From assembly GCF_003148685.1 (NCBI RefSeq), contig NZ_QGGR01000046.1, positions 1 to 51,218 on the forward strand: a stretch of DNA of 51,218 nt, given 5' to 3'. The position numbers and the translations under genes were made by a program. Source of the DNA: Actinoplanes xinjiangensis (GTDB taxonomy: Bacteria; Actinomycetota; Actinomycetes; Mycobacteriales; Micromonosporaceae). The notes under the pieces were generated by a model. The model was given only the letters and a program-made list of their open reading frames with translations, was not told the origin of the DNA and made no database searches. This document shows positions 7,360 to 15,507 of the stretch, piece after piece (position 1 is the first letter of the stretch; every line of letters begins with the position of its first letter).

Positions 7360-9015
7360 TCAGACCCGGAAGCGCTGGACGACCTCGCGGAGTTCGCCGG
7401 CGACCTGGGTGAGTTCGCCGACCGAGGACTCGGCCTCGCCGAGGGCGGCCGTGGTGGCGTGGGCGGCGCTGGCGACGGCGTTGATGTTGCCGGCGATGAC
7501 CGAGCTGCCGTTGGCGGCCTCGCCGATGCTGCGGGACATCTCGTTGGTGGTGGCGGTCTGCTCCTCGACGGCGGAGGCGATCGTCACCTGATAGTCGTTG
7601 ATCTCGGAGATGATGCGCGAGATCTCCTGGATGGCGACGACCGCGCTGGACGTGTCGGCCTGGATCGCCTCGACGCGGCGGGCGATGTCCTCGGTGGCCT
7701 TCGCGGTCTCCTGGGCCAGGTCCTTGACCTCGGTGGCGACCACGGCGAAGCCCTTGCCCAGTTCACCGGCCCGGGCCGCTTCGATGGTGGCGTTCAGGGC
7801 GAGCAGATTCGTCTGCTCGGCGATCGCGGTGATCACCTTGACGACGTTGCCGATCTCCTCCGACGACGTGCCCAGTTTGGCGACCGTGTCGTTGGTGGTC
7901 TGGGCGACGCCGACCGCGCTGGAGGCGACCTGGGCGGCGTTGTTGGCGTTCTCCGAGATCTCCCGGATGGAGGCGCCCATCTCGTCGGAACCGGCGGCCA
8001 CCGACTGGACGCTCGCCGACACCTCGCCGGCGGTTCCGGCGACCAGGCCGGCCTGTTCGGAGGCTTCGCGGGCCTCGGCGTCCAGGCGGGTGGTGATCGA
8101 CGTGAGGCGCTGGGTGACGTCGCCGAGCACCTCGGCGCCGTGGTTGAGCTGGCGGACGCTGGTGAGCAGACCCTCCCGGGCGCGGTTGGTGGCCTCGGCC
8201 ATCTGGCCGAGCTCATCGCGGGAGCGGACCTCGGCGGGCACCGTCAGGTCGCCGTCGGCCACCGCGCGCAGGGCCGTGGACACCGTCGCCAGCTGACGTT
8301 TGATCAGCCGCATCACGCCGATGCCGACGAAACCGGCGATCACGAAACCGAGGGCCAGCCCGCCGAGCGTCATCCAGAGGGCCCGGTGGTACGCGTCGTT
8401 GCCCTCCTTCGCCATCGCGTCCGCGCCGGCCTCCTCGGCCGCCTGGAGATCGTTCATGGCGTCGGCCATGCCGGCGTCGCCCTTGTTGAACGCGGGGAGG
8501 ATGTCCTGCGGGGCCGGCATCTGGAACCCGGACGGCGGCGCCTCCTGGAAGATGATCACGTTGCTGAGGCCGCGGTGATACTCGACGGCCTCGGCGAACG
8601 CGTCCAGTTTCGCCAGGCGGTCGGTGGCGCCGGATGCGGTGGCGATCTCGCGGTAGGCGGCGAGGGCGTCGTCGATCCGGGCGGCCGCCACGTCCTTGTC
8701 GTCGAGACCCGTCTGTTTGAGGCCGGGGTCGTTGCCGCTGACGCCGGCGTTGTATTTGAGGGCGCTGCGGAACCACTCGGTGAGCCCGTGCCGCATGTTC
8801 GCGATCAGTTCCATGCTGTCGACGTGCTGGTCCTTCATGTCCTGCAGGCTGTCGCGCAGGGTGGCGATCCGGGACAGGGCGACCGCGGTGACGACCACCG
8901 CGACGAGGGCCACGCACGCGGCGGCGATGGTGCTCTTGAGCAGCAGACTGCGATCGCCGAGGACGCGTTCCAGCATGGTGCGCCGGGTCGGCGTGGTGAT
9001 GGTGTCCGCCTGCAT
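7360..9015 (-). CDS. Methyl-accepting chemotaxis protein
   Basis: 551 residues of a transmembrane chemoreceptor. Membrane helix 1 (about 27-49, AAACVALVAVVVTAVAL), an extracytoplasmic four-helix-type sensor region (about 50-210), membrane helix 2 (ALGFVIAGFVGIGVM), a HAMP linker with ALRAVADGDLTVP, and a cytoplasmic signalling domain. The hairpin tip reads VVKVITAIAEQTNLLALNATIEAARAG, split here only for length: this is the near-invariant CheA/CheW contact region. The C-terminus lacks a CheR-tethering pentapeptide. No che genes are adjacent. Start: ATG 9015 was preferred because GGGGG lies just upstream; a GTG at 9024 is in frame. Confidence 0.93.
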   Translation of the reverse strand: MQADTITTPTRRTMLERVLGDRSLLLKSTIAAACVALVAVVVTAVALSRIATLRDSLQDMKDQHVDSMELIANMRHGLTEWFRSALKYNAGVSGNDPGLKQTGLDDKDVAAARIDDALAAYREIATASGATDRLAKLDAFAEAVEYHRGLSNVIIFQEAPPSGFQMPAPQDILPAFNKGDAGMADAMNDLQAAEEAGADAMAKEGNDAYHRALWMTLGGLALGFVIAGFVGIGVMRLIKRQLATVSTALRAVADGDLTVPAEVRSRDELGQMAEATNRAREGLLTSVRQLNHGAEVLGDVTQRLTSITTRLDAEAREASEQAGLVAGTAGEVSASVQSVAAGSDEMGASIREISENANNAAQVASSAVGVAQTTNDTVAKLGTSSEEIGNVVKVITAIAEQTNLLALNATIEAARAGELGKGFAVVATEVKDLAQETAKATEDIARRVEAIQADTSSAVVAIQEISRIISEINDYQVTIASAVEEQTATTNEMSRSIGEAANGSSVIAGNINAVASAAHATTAALGEAESSVGELTQVAGELREVVQRFRV

Positions 9016-9069
9016 GGCCCCCACTGTAGGAGCCGTTCCGGGTGATTTTCGGCAGAATGCCCAGGTCGG

Positions 9070-9927
9070 TCAGCGGAGGCCGTGTACCAGGGCGATGCTG
9101 CACCGGGCCCGGTGCAGCAGGTGCCGGCCGATCGACGCGGAGAACGGCACCCGCAGCACCCGCCGGGTCCGCGCCCCGGCCACCACGAGCTGGGCGCCCG
9201 CCGCGGCCTCGGCCAGCACCTCGCCGGGCGCACCGACCAGGACCTCGGCGGTGACCGGGACGTGCGGGAACCGGCCGCGCCAGCAGTCGACCACCGCCTC
9301 CAGGCGGTGCCGCTCGGCCGCGACGGCGCTCAGGTTCGCGTCGCAGAGCAGGTCGCCGCCGGGCGCCGGCCAGCCGTGCACCGCCCGGACCGGCACCCCC
9401 CGGACCGCGGCCTGCTCGAAGGCGAACCGGAGAACCGTGGCGGCGGCCGGCGAATCGTCCACTCCGGCCACCACCGGGGCGGTGTCCCGGGGCTCGCCGC
9501 GCACCACCACGACCGGGCAGCGGGCGTGCGTGCTCACCGAGACACTGGTCGAGCCGAGCAGCGCCCGCACCGCGGAGTGCCGTGGCCCGCCGACCACCAC
9601 GAGCGAGGCCTCGGCACTGCGCTGGGCCAGGGCGACCGCCGCCGTACCGTGCTCGACGCGGGTACGCAACCGGACACAGGGGTGGGTCACGGCGGCCGTC
9701 TCCAGGGCCCGGCCCAGCATCTCCCCGACCGCGTCGTCGGTGTCCGCGTCCGGATAGACGGCGGCAGCGGGCATCATCGCCGCGGCGGGGACATAACTGG
9801 GCCATTCGTACGCGTAGAGCAGCTCCACTGTGGCGTCGGTTCGCCGCGCCTCGTCGAGGGCCCACCGCGCGGCCTTACGGGCGTCGGGCGAGCCGTCATA
9901 ACCCACGACGATCCTCTGGGTGGCCAC
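9070..9927 (-). CDS. Universal stress protein with two UspA domains
   Basis: 285 residues with tandem Usp domains (about 3-145 and 150-285). Domain 1 opens with IVVGYDGSPDARKAARWAL and has the ATP-binding signature VVGGPRHSAVRALLGSTSVSV (G-2X-G-9X-G-S/T). In domain 2 the corresponding loop, VAGARTRRVLRVPFSASIG, is degenerate, so only the first half looks ATP-binding. Proteins of this form respond to hypoxia and stasis in actinobacteria. Start is a GTG at 9925-9927 with GGAGGAGG about 6-13 bases upstream. It is 43 bases downstream of the DJ-1/PfpI gene on the same strand, suggesting one stress operon. Confidence 0.93.
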   Translation of the reverse strand: MATQRIVVGYDGSPDARKAARWALDEARRTDATVELLYAYEWPSYVPAAAMMPAAAVYPDADTDDAVGEMLGRALETAAVTHPCVRLRTRVEHGTAAVALAQRSAEASLVVVGGPRHSAVRALLGSTSVSVSTHARCPVVVVRGEPRDTAPVVAGVDDSPAAATVLRFAFEQAAVRGVPVRAVHGWPAPGGDLLCDANLSAVAAERHRLEAVVDCWRGRFPHVPVTAEVLVGAPGEVLAEAAAGAQLVVAGARTRRVLRVPFSASIGRHLLHRARCSIALVHGLR

Positions 9928-9970
9928 GGCGCCTCCTCCTGAGTCCTCCCCTGATCGTCGTGGGTCGGAC

Positions 9971-10633
9971 TCACTTCTTCAAGACTGCCACGACGGCTTC
10001 GGCGACACCCGTCGACGACGCCGGGTTCTGGCCGGTGACCAGGGTGCCGTCGGTGACCACGTGCGGCTGCCAGTCGTCGGCGCCGCTGTGGTGCGCGCCG
10101 AGCTGCTCGAGGCGGCTCTGCAGCAGGAACGGGACGACCTCGGTGAGGCCGACGGCGTTCTCCTCGCTGTCGGTGAACGCGGCCACCCGCTTACCGGCGA
10201 CCAGGGGTGTGCCGTCGGAGAGGGTGAGCCCGATGAGGGCGGCCGGGCCGTGGCAGACGGCGGCCACCACGCCGCCGCGCTCGTAGAGGGCACGGGCGAA
10301 ACCCGCGAGAGCGGGGTCGGACGGGAAGTCCCACATGGCGCCGTGCCCGCCGGCGAACAGGACCGCGTCATAGCCGGCCGGGTCCAGCCCGGCGAAGGTC
10401 GGGGTCTGCTTGAGCGAGACCTGCTCGGTGAACTCCTTCTGCACCGGGTCGGACAGGTCGGCGCCGTCGACCGGGGGCTCGCCGCCGGCCACCGAGGCGA
10501 ACTCGACCGTGTAGCCGGCGTCGGTGAAGACCCGCCACGGGTGCGCGGCTTCGGGCAGGTAGTAGCCGGTGGAACGCAGGCCGCCCAGGTCGCCGTGACT
10601 GGTGAGGCCGATCAGGATCGTGTTCGTCGTCAT
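9971..10633 (-). CDS. DJ-1/PfpI (Hsp31/ThiJ-like) family protein
   Basis: 220 residues of the class I amidotransferase-like fold. Residues seen: early Glu in YYLPEAAHPW, the nucleophile elbow VVAAVCHGPAAL with the reactive Cys, and the family pattern DAVLFAGGHGAMWDFP. This arrangement fits Hsp31-type glyoxalase III/chaperone proteins, which detoxify methylglyoxal, though a protease or unknown hydrolase role is possible. ATG 10633 starts the conserved MTTNTILIGLTSH; the frame extends to 10660 without support. The gene is divergent from a LysR regulator gene 74 bases away, a common regulator-target arrangement, and upstream of the universal stress gene. Confidence 0.88.
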   Translation of the reverse strand: MTTNTILIGLTSHGDLGGLRSTGYYLPEAAHPWRVFTDAGYTVEFASVAGGEPPVDGADLSDPVQKEFTEQVSLKQTPTFAGLDPAGYDAVLFAGGHGAMWDFPSDPALAGFARALYERGGVVAAVCHGPAALIGLTLSDGTPLVAGKRVAAFTDSEENAVGLTEVVPFLLQSRLEQLGAHHSGADDWQPHVVTDGTLVTGQNPASSTGVAEAVVAVLKK

Positions 10634-10707
10634 GCCTGAACCATGCCCCTGCCGAGCCATCGGGAACCAACAGGAAATCTGAAGTCAGTTATAGGAATAC
10701 TGATGAC

Positions 10708-11538
10708 GTGCTCGACCTGCTGCATACCTTCCTGACCGTCTACCGCGCCGGGACCATGACGCGCGCCGCCGAGACGCTCGGCCTCGCCCAGCCCACCGTC
10801 ACCGGGCAGCTGCGCACCCTGGAGGGCCGGATCGGTCAGCCGCTGTTCGTCCGCGGCGCCCGGGGGGTGACCCCCACCGCGGCCGCCGACGATCTGGCCC
10901 GGCGGCTGGACGGGCCGATGGACGCCCTCACCGCGGTGGCGTCCGGGCTGCTCGGGTCGCCGGCGGCCGGCCGGACCGTGCACCTGGGCGGGCCGGCCGA
11001 GCTGATGAGCGCCCGGGTGCTGCCCGCGCTGGCCGGGGTGATCGCCGGTGGCACCGACGTGCGGGTGCGCCTGGGGTTGGCCGACGACCTGCTCACCGAA
11101 CTGGCCGACGGGCGGCTCGACCTGGTCGTCAGCGCGATCCGGCCGCGCCGGGCGGGGCTGCACGCCGAGCCGCTGTGCGACGAGGAGTTCGTGCTGGTCG
11201 CCGCGCCCGGTGTGGATCTCTCCCACCTGCTGGCCTACGCCGAGGAGCTGCCGATCATCCGGCGCTGGTGGCGGCATGTGCTGGGCACCCCGCCGCCGAA
11301 GCGCGCGGTCCTGGTCGTGCCGGACCTGCGGGGGCTGCGGGCCGCCGCGGTCGCCGGAATCGGCGCGACCGTGCTGCCACGGTATCTGGTGGAGGAGGAA
11401 CTGCGGACCGGGGCGCTCGTCGATCTGATGCCCACCGAGGATCCGCCGATCAACACGCTGTATCTGGCCACCCGGGCCGGCGCGCCGGATCTCGCCGAGA
11501 TCCGGGCCGTCCTCCTCGCGGCCGCCCGGAACTGGTGA
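10708..11538 (+). CDS. LysR-family transcriptional regulator
   Basis: 276 residues. N-terminal winged HTH (1-60) with FLTVYRAGTMTRAAETLGLAQPTVTGQLRTLE, written here in pieces of the family signature, followed by a substrate-binding co-inducer domain (about 85-270). Starts at GTG 10708. It is divergent from the DJ-1/PfpI-UspA pair. The gap contains a short dyad, CAGT-N9-ACTG (10686-10702), that could be its operator. By the usual LysR pattern it would activate the divergent genes and repress itself; inducer unknown. Confidence 0.92.
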   Translation: MLDLLHTFLTVYRAGTMTRAAETLGLAQPTVTGQLRTLEGRIGQPLFVRGARGVTPTAAADDLARRLDGPMDALTAVASGLLGSPAAGRTVHLGGPAELMSARVLPALAGVIAGGTDVRVRLGLADDLLTELADGRLDLVVSAIRPRRAGLHAEPLCDEEFVLVAAPGVDLSHLLAYAEELPIIRRWWRHVLGTPPPKRAVLVVPDLRGLRAAAVAGIGATVLPRYLVEEELRTGALVDLMPTEDPPINTLYLATRAGAPDLAEIRAVLLAAARNW

Positions 11539-11635
11539 AGGTTACCGGGATCACCCATCCACGGTGCGGGATCGGAAACAAGGAGTTGATCTGGGGCGGT
11601 TATCGTCCTCGCGCTGCGCCTGGGTTTAGCGAGTA

Positions 11636-11651
11636 TTTACCTCACTGAAAC
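11636..11651 (+). promoter_or_regulatory. GlnR-like binding site upstream of glnII
   Basis: TTTAC-CTCACT-GAAAC fits the streptomycete GlnR cis element gTnAC-n6-GaAAC, with only the weakly conserved first G changed. It is 50 bases before the glnII start. glnII is a known GlnR target in Streptomyces; here the assignment is inference from the motif. Confidence 0.6.
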
Positions 11652-11701
11652 AGGCTATGTGGAGTACGCCCCGAGTACGCCAGTTTGAGGAGAAACGCAC
11701 C

Positions 11702-12703
11702 ATGGCTGTCAAGGCCGAGTACCTCTGGGTCGACGGAACCCAGCCCACCGCGAAGCTGCGCTCCAAGACCAAGATCCTGGCCGCCGGCGAGAAGCCCGGG
11801 ATCTGGGGCTTCGACGGTTCCAGCACCAACCAGGCGCCCGGTGACAAGTCCGACTGCGTGCTCCAGCCGGTGTTCGTCTGTCCCGACCCGATCCGCGGCG
11901 GTGACAACATCATCGTGCTGTGCGAGGTCGAGCTGATCGACGGCACTCCGCACCCGACCAACACCCGTGCCCCGCTCCGCGCGGTCGCCGAGAAGTACGC
12001 CGACCAGGAGGCGATCTTCGGCATCGAGCAGGAGTACACCTTCTTCAAGGACGGTCGCCCGCTCGGCTTCCCGGTCGGCGGCGGCTACCCCGCCCCGCAG
12101 GGTGGCTACTACTGCGGCGTCGGCGCGGACGAGGTCTTCGGCCGCGAGATCGTCGAGGAGCACATGGACGCGGTGCTCGCCGCCGGCCTGCACCTGTCCG
12201 GCATCAACGCCGAGGTCATGCCCGGTCAGTGGGAGTTCCAGATCGGCCCGGTCGCCGCGCCGCAGGTCGCCGACGAGCTGTGGGTGGCCCGCTGGCTGCT
12301 CTACCGCATCGCCGAGGACCACGGAGTCTCCGCCACCCTCGACCCGAAGCCGGTCAAGGGCGACTGGAACGGTGCCGGCGCGCACACCAACTTCTCCACC
12401 AAGGCCATGCGCGAGGGCTACGACGCGATCATCGCCGCCGCCGAGGCACTGGGCAAGAAGCGCCAGGAGCACGTCGACGGTTACGGTGCCGGCATCGACC
12501 AGCGCCTCACCGGCCTGCACGAGACCGCCCCGTGGACCGAGTACAGCTACGGCGTGTCCGACCGCGGCGCGTCGGTGCGCATCCCGTGGCAGGTCGAGAA
12601 GGACGGCAAGGGCTACATCGAGGACCGTCGCCCGAACGCGAACGTCGACCCGTACGTGGTCACCCGCCTGCTGATCGACACGATCTGCTCCGAGCTGGCC
12701 TGA
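11702..12703 (+). CDS. glnII: Glutamine synthetase type II
   Basis: 333 residues of the eukaryote-like GSII, which makes glutamine from glutamate, ammonia and ATP in the cytoplasm. Seen: KAEYLWVDGTQP at the N-terminus, WGFDGSSTNQA, the metal-site motif IFGIEQEYTFF, MPGQWEFQIGP, NGAGAHTNFSTKAMR and the C-terminal EDRRPNANVDPYVV. Length is typical. There is no adenylylation loop, as expected for type II. Start ATG 11702 follows GAGGAG (687-692 of the same thousand) by 9 bases. A GlnR-like box lies upstream and a strong hairpin directly downstream. The next gene acts on N-formylglutamate, so the pair is consistent with glutamate/nitrogen metabolism. Confidence 0.97.
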   Translation: MAVKAEYLWVDGTQPTAKLRSKTKILAAGEKPGIWGFDGSSTNQAPGDKSDCVLQPVFVCPDPIRGGDNIIVLCEVELIDGTPHPTNTRAPLRAVAEKYADQEAIFGIEQEYTFFKDGRPLGFPVGGGYPAPQGGYYCGVGADEVFGREIVEEHMDAVLAAGLHLSGINAEVMPGQWEFQIGPVAAPQVADELWVARWLLYRIAEDHGVSATLDPKPVKGDWNGAGAHTNFSTKAMREGYDAIIAAAEALGKKRQEHVDGYGAGIDQRLTGLHETAPWTEYSYGVSDRGASVRIPWQVEKDGKGYIEDRRPNANVDPYVVTRLLIDTICSELA

Positions 12704-12713
12704 TCGATTCCCT

Positions 12714-12751
12714 CGAAAGCCACCGCGCGTACTCTCGCGCGGTGGCTTTCG
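12714..12751 (+). terminator. Terminator-like hairpin after glnII, overlapping the next start codon
   Basis: Perfect 16-bp stem (12714-12729 with 12736-12751) and a 6-base loop, 10 bases after the glnII stop. The right arm contains the GTG start (12742) of the downstream gene and ends in CTTTCG, so it could both end the glnII transcript and hide the next start. Confidence 0.85.
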
Positions 12752-13503
12752 ACGTTCTGCCCGGCGACGCCGTCTCGCCGGTGATCCTGCACGTTCCCCA
12801 TTCCTCCCGGCGCCTCGTCGAATCCGGGCTCTTTCCGGAGAGGATCGCCGAGGAACTGGACCACCTGACCGACGCGCACACCGATCTGATCGCCGGCATC
12901 GCGGCCGGCCTGGCGCGCCGCCGCCCGTGGACCCTCGTCAACCGGCTGTCCCGGCTCGTCGTCGACCCCGAACGGTTCGCCGAGGACGAGATGCTGTCGG
13001 CCGGCATGGGCCCGGTCTACACCCACGGGCACGCCGGGCGCCGGTTGCGCGCCGACGACCCGGCCCGCGACGCGGTCCTCATGGAGAGCATCTTCCAGCC
13101 GTACGCCGCGGCGATGACCACCCTCGTCGAGGAACGCCTCGCCGCCACCGGGCAGGCGGTGGTGCTCGACGTGCACTCCTATCCGACCGTGGCGCTGCCC
13201 TACGAGCTGCACGGGGACGGGCCGCGCCCACCCGTCTGCCTCGGCACCGACCCGTACCACACCCCGGAGCCGCTGATCGCCGCCGCCCGGTCCGTGTTCG
13301 GGGAGACCGCGCTGAACACCCCGTTCGCCGGCTGTTACGTCCCGCTGCGGCACTACCACCGCGACCCCGCGGTCCGGGCGCTGATGATCGAGGTCCGCCG
13401 CGACCAGTACATGATCGAACCCGGTGGCCCGCCCACCGGCGGTCTCGACTGCATCGCCCGTGCGCTGGCCGCTCTCGTCGATGCGGTCCCCCGCACGGGG
13501 TGA
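12742..13503 (+). CDS. N-formylglutamate amidohydrolase family protein
   Basis: 253 residues of the HutG/FGase family, zinc hydrolases that split N-formyl-L-glutamate to glutamate and formate. Seen: VILHVPHSSRR (the metal-binding HVPHS motif), DAHTDLIAG, NRLSRLVVDPERF, DVHSYPTVALPYE, and a late IEVRRDQYM. The start is uncertain: GTG 12742 lies inside the right arm of the glnII hairpin and has no clear Shine-Dalgarno; a GTG at 12781 would remove part of the first strand. No other histidine-degradation genes are near. It follows glnII closely on the same strand, so readthrough coupling is possible. Confidence 0.85.
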   Translation: MAFDVLPGDAVSPVILHVPHSSRRLVESGLFPERIAEELDHLTDAHTDLIAGIAAGLARRRPWTLVNRLSRLVVDPERFAEDEMLSAGMGPVYTHGHAGRRLRADDPARDAVLMESIFQPYAAAMTTLVEERLAATGQAVVLDVHSYPTVALPYELHGDGPRPPVCLGTDPYHTPEPLIAAARSVFGETALNTPFAGCYVPLRHYHRDPAVRALMIEVRRDQYMIEPGGPPTGGLDCIARALAALVDAVPRTG

Positions 13504-13517
13504 CCGGCGGTCACCCC
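13497..13517 (+). terminator. Small hairpin at the end of the amidohydrolase gene
   Basis: Perfect 9-bp stem GGGGTGACC/GGTCACCCC (13497-13505 with 13509-13517) with a 3-base loop, spanning the TGA stop. No T tract follows; terminator function is tentative. Confidence 0.4.
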
Positions 13518-13585
13518 GATTTCCTGGCCGGGATGACATGATGGCCGGTGCAGGCGGACGGCCGCCGGGAAGGATACGGCGATCG

Positions 13586-13915
13586 ATGGCGAATTTCGAG
13601 GCGAGGACCTCTGCCGCGAGCGGCCGGATCACCGTGTCTCTCACCGGCGAGTGCGACCTGGCGGCCCGGGAGCACCTGACCGCGGTCCTGCTCGACGCCG
13701 TGCACCGGGCCCGGGCCGTCTTCGTCGACCTGGCCCGGCTCACGTTCATCGACTCCAGCGGCGTGCACAGCCTCGTCGTCGCCCATCACGCGGCCAAGCA
13801 GACCGGCGGGCACATCTACGTGATCAACGCGGCCGGCCCGGTCGCCTCGGTCCTCGAGATCACCGGCCTCGACACCCTGCTGCGCGCCCCGGCGGAGGAG
13901 CGCCGCCATGTCTGA
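13586..13915 (+). CDS. Anti-sigma factor antagonist (STAS domain)
   Basis: 109 residues, essentially a single STAS domain of the SpoIIAA/RsbV type. The phosphorylation site lies in FIDSSGVHSLV, and the N-terminal strand ITVSLTGECDLAA is typical. In partner switching the unphosphorylated form binds the RsbW-like kinase and frees a sigma factor. It overlaps the downstream kinase gene by 8 bases, indicating translational coupling. ATG 13586 was chosen from the domain boundary; GGGAAGGA lies about 11 bases upstream. In-frame ATGs also occur about 50 bases upstream. Confidence 0.9.
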   Translation: MANFEARTSAASGRITVSLTGECDLAAREHLTAVLLDAVHRARAVFVDLARLTFIDSSGVHSLVVAHHAAKQTGGHIYVINAAGPVASVLEITGLDTLLRAPAEERRHV

Positions 13916-14297
13916 CCTCTCCGCCGAGGCCGTCGACGGCATGTTCTACGAGGTCCCCGACGACCTGCGCCGGGTCCGGGCCTTCGTCACCGAGCGGGCG
14001 CTCGCCCTCGGCCTGCCCGAGACCCGCGTCGAGGTGCTCACCCTCGCGGTCAGCGAACTCACCACCAACACGCTCCAGCACACCGGCGGCGGCGGCCACA
14101 TCCGGGTCTGGGTCGAGGACGGCCGGCTCGTCTGCGACGTCGTCGACCAGGGGCAGTCCCGCCCTTTCGGCCGTTCCATGCCCGGCGCCGAAGCGATCCG
14201 CGGCCGGGGCCTCGCCATCGTCGAGCGGGTCTGCGACGCCGTCTACACCACGGCGGTCCCCGGCGGCACGCTCGTGCGGATCTGCCTCAACCTCTGA
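13908..14297 (+). CDS. RsbW/SpoIIAB-like anti-sigma serine kinase (HATPase)
   Basis: 129 residues of the GHKL ATPase fold. N box ELTTNTLQHT (binds Mg-ATP), G1-like DVVDQGQ and G2-like RGRGLAIVERV are all present. It should phosphorylate the STAS protein encoded just upstream and sequester a sigma factor. No sigma gene is nearby, so the target is unknown. From 14298 to 14508 there is no gene; the stretch contains short direct repeats (14421-14461). Confidence 0.9.
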   Translation: MSDLSAEAVDGMFYEVPDDLRRVRAFVTERALALGLPETRVEVLTLAVSELTTNTLQHTGGGGHIRVWVEDGRLVCDVVDQGQSRPFGRSMPGAEAIRGRGLAIVERVCDAVYTTAVPGGTLVRICLNL

Positions 14298-14420
14298 GCT
14301 CCCCGGTCGCCGCCGGAACCTACGGGCCCCGCCGCCACCTGGGTCTCCAGCCGCACCCGCCCCCGACCGGTCCGGCAGCCATCCGGGCGGCCTTCCCGGC
14401 CTCCCGGGCCTCACCGGCCA

Positions 14421-14461
14421 GCTTCCGGGTCCTCACCGGGCGGCTTCCGGGTCCTCACCCC
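14421..14461. repeat. Short direct repeat, 22-bp period, two copies
   Basis: GCTTCCGGGTCCTCACC occurs at 14421 and 14443 with a 22-bp period; more degenerate copies may precede it. It lies in the gap before the ParB-like gene. Confidence 0.6.
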
Positions 14462-14508
14462 GGAGGGGGCGCGTAATTCGTGCCGGGCCCGCCCGCGGAT
14501 GGTCCATC

Positions 14509-15378
14509 ATGGTCGGCGTGGAGGAGGCGAACCTGCTGCTGGACGTCACGGCGACCGGGCGCCCGGCGCTGCGGATCGAGGCGGCCGGCCGGAGCCTGCT
14601 GCTGATCCGTCAGGGCGACGATCCGGTGATCATCGCGCGGGTCGAGGACGATCACTACGGCGCCGACTACGTGCGCACCGGCCACTACCGGTCACCGGTC
14701 GCGCCACTGCGGGCCGCCCACACGGCCGGGGCCGCCGCCGGTGGCGACACGGCATGGTGGGCGCGGTGGGCCCATCACTTCCGGTCAGAGCTCGCCCGTT
14801 CGCGGTACGGCCCACTGCACGCCGGCCGATGGCTGATCAGTTCGCACGTCCCGCGATTGCGATCCGGACTGTGGCGGTGGGAGGTGCTCGGCGCCGACCG
14901 GGGCTACCTCGACTGGGTCGGCGACTGGCCGGTGCTGCCCCTGCGCACCCTGTCCGCCGCGGACGACGGGCGGGTCAAGGCCTACCGCAAGCGGATCCAC
15001 GACGGTTCCCTACCGCCGGTGCTGCTCTGGTGGGTCAGCGGTCTGGTCGGCTACGTGGTGGTGGACGGGCACGACCGGCTGGCCGCGTCACTCGCCGAGG
15101 GCCGGGACCCGCCGATGCTCGCCCTCACCCTCGTCGACCCCGAGGCGACCGCCGCCTCGGAGCGGGCACTCGTCGACCGGTACCTGGCGAGCGAGGCACG
15201 GATGCGGCGCTACCCGGGTACCGCCGCCGCGCTGACCATTCTCGGACAGCGGCTAGGGACGGACCTGTGGGAGGCGACGCGGGCGGAAGCGCGTACCCGA
15301 GCATGGCCCCTGCCCGGCGGAACGCCGGCCTGGACCCGCCTCGCCGCCCGGCACGCACCTGATCTGGCCGCGGTTTAA
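14509..15378 (+). CDS. Hypothetical protein with ParB/sulfiredoxin-like motif
   Basis: 289 residues, no confident family. The C-terminal half has VVVDGHDRLAASLAEGRDPP preceded by a segment resembling the ParB N-terminal/sulfiredoxin fold (VKAYRKRIHDGSLPPVLL), where DGHHR is the usual signature; here it reads DGHDR. The N-terminal half (1-110) is beta-rich with several Trp residues. It follows the anti-sigma pair by 211 bases and is convergent with the PAS-phosphatase gene, so a regulatory role is possible but unproven. Its last ten codons lie in the first unit of a 32-bp tandem array. ATG 14509 was chosen; GTG 14518 is an alternative. Confidence 0.7.
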   Translation: MVGVEEANLLLDVTATGRPALRIEAAGRSLLLIRQGDDPVIIARVEDDHYGADYVRTGHYRSPVAPLRAAHTAGAAAGGDTAWWARWAHHFRSELARSRYGPLHAGRWLISSHVPRLRSGLWRWEVLGADRGYLDWVGDWPVLPLRTLSAADDGRVKAYRKRIHDGSLPPVLLWWVSGLVGYVVVDGHDRLAASLAEGRDPPMLALTLVDPEATAASERALVDRYLASEARMRRYPGTAAALTILGQRLGTDLWEATRAEARTRAWPLPGGTPAWTRLAARHAPDLAAV

Positions 15379-15507
15379 GCCTGCACGCACCGAATCTTGC
15401 CGCGGTTTGGGCCGGCACGCACCGGATCTCGCCGCGGTTTAAGCCGGCACGCACCGGATCTCGCCGCGGTTTAAGCCGGTACCCACCGGATTTCGCCGCG
15501 GTCTAAG
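15348..15507. repeat. Five tandem 32-bp repeats spanning a convergent gene junction
   Basis: Units start at 15348, 15380, 15412, 15444 and 15476, exactly 32 bp each; units 3 and 4 are identical. Each has GCACGCACC, a degenerate GATCT and a central CCGCGG. The first unit encodes the last residues and TAA stop of the plus-strand gene; the fifth contains the stop (15503-15505) of the minus-strand phosphatase gene. The array therefore fills the whole intergenic gap. Confidence 0.95.

Noticed and set aside
12714..12751. Riboswitch for glutamine between glnII and the amidohydrolase gene
   Set aside because: Only a single simple hairpin is visible, with no conserved aptamer-like core; a terminator explains it.
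15348..15507. Possible CRISPR or iteron origin
   Set aside because: The 32-bp units are directly adjacent with no unique spacers, overlap two coding ends, and no replication gene is nearby.
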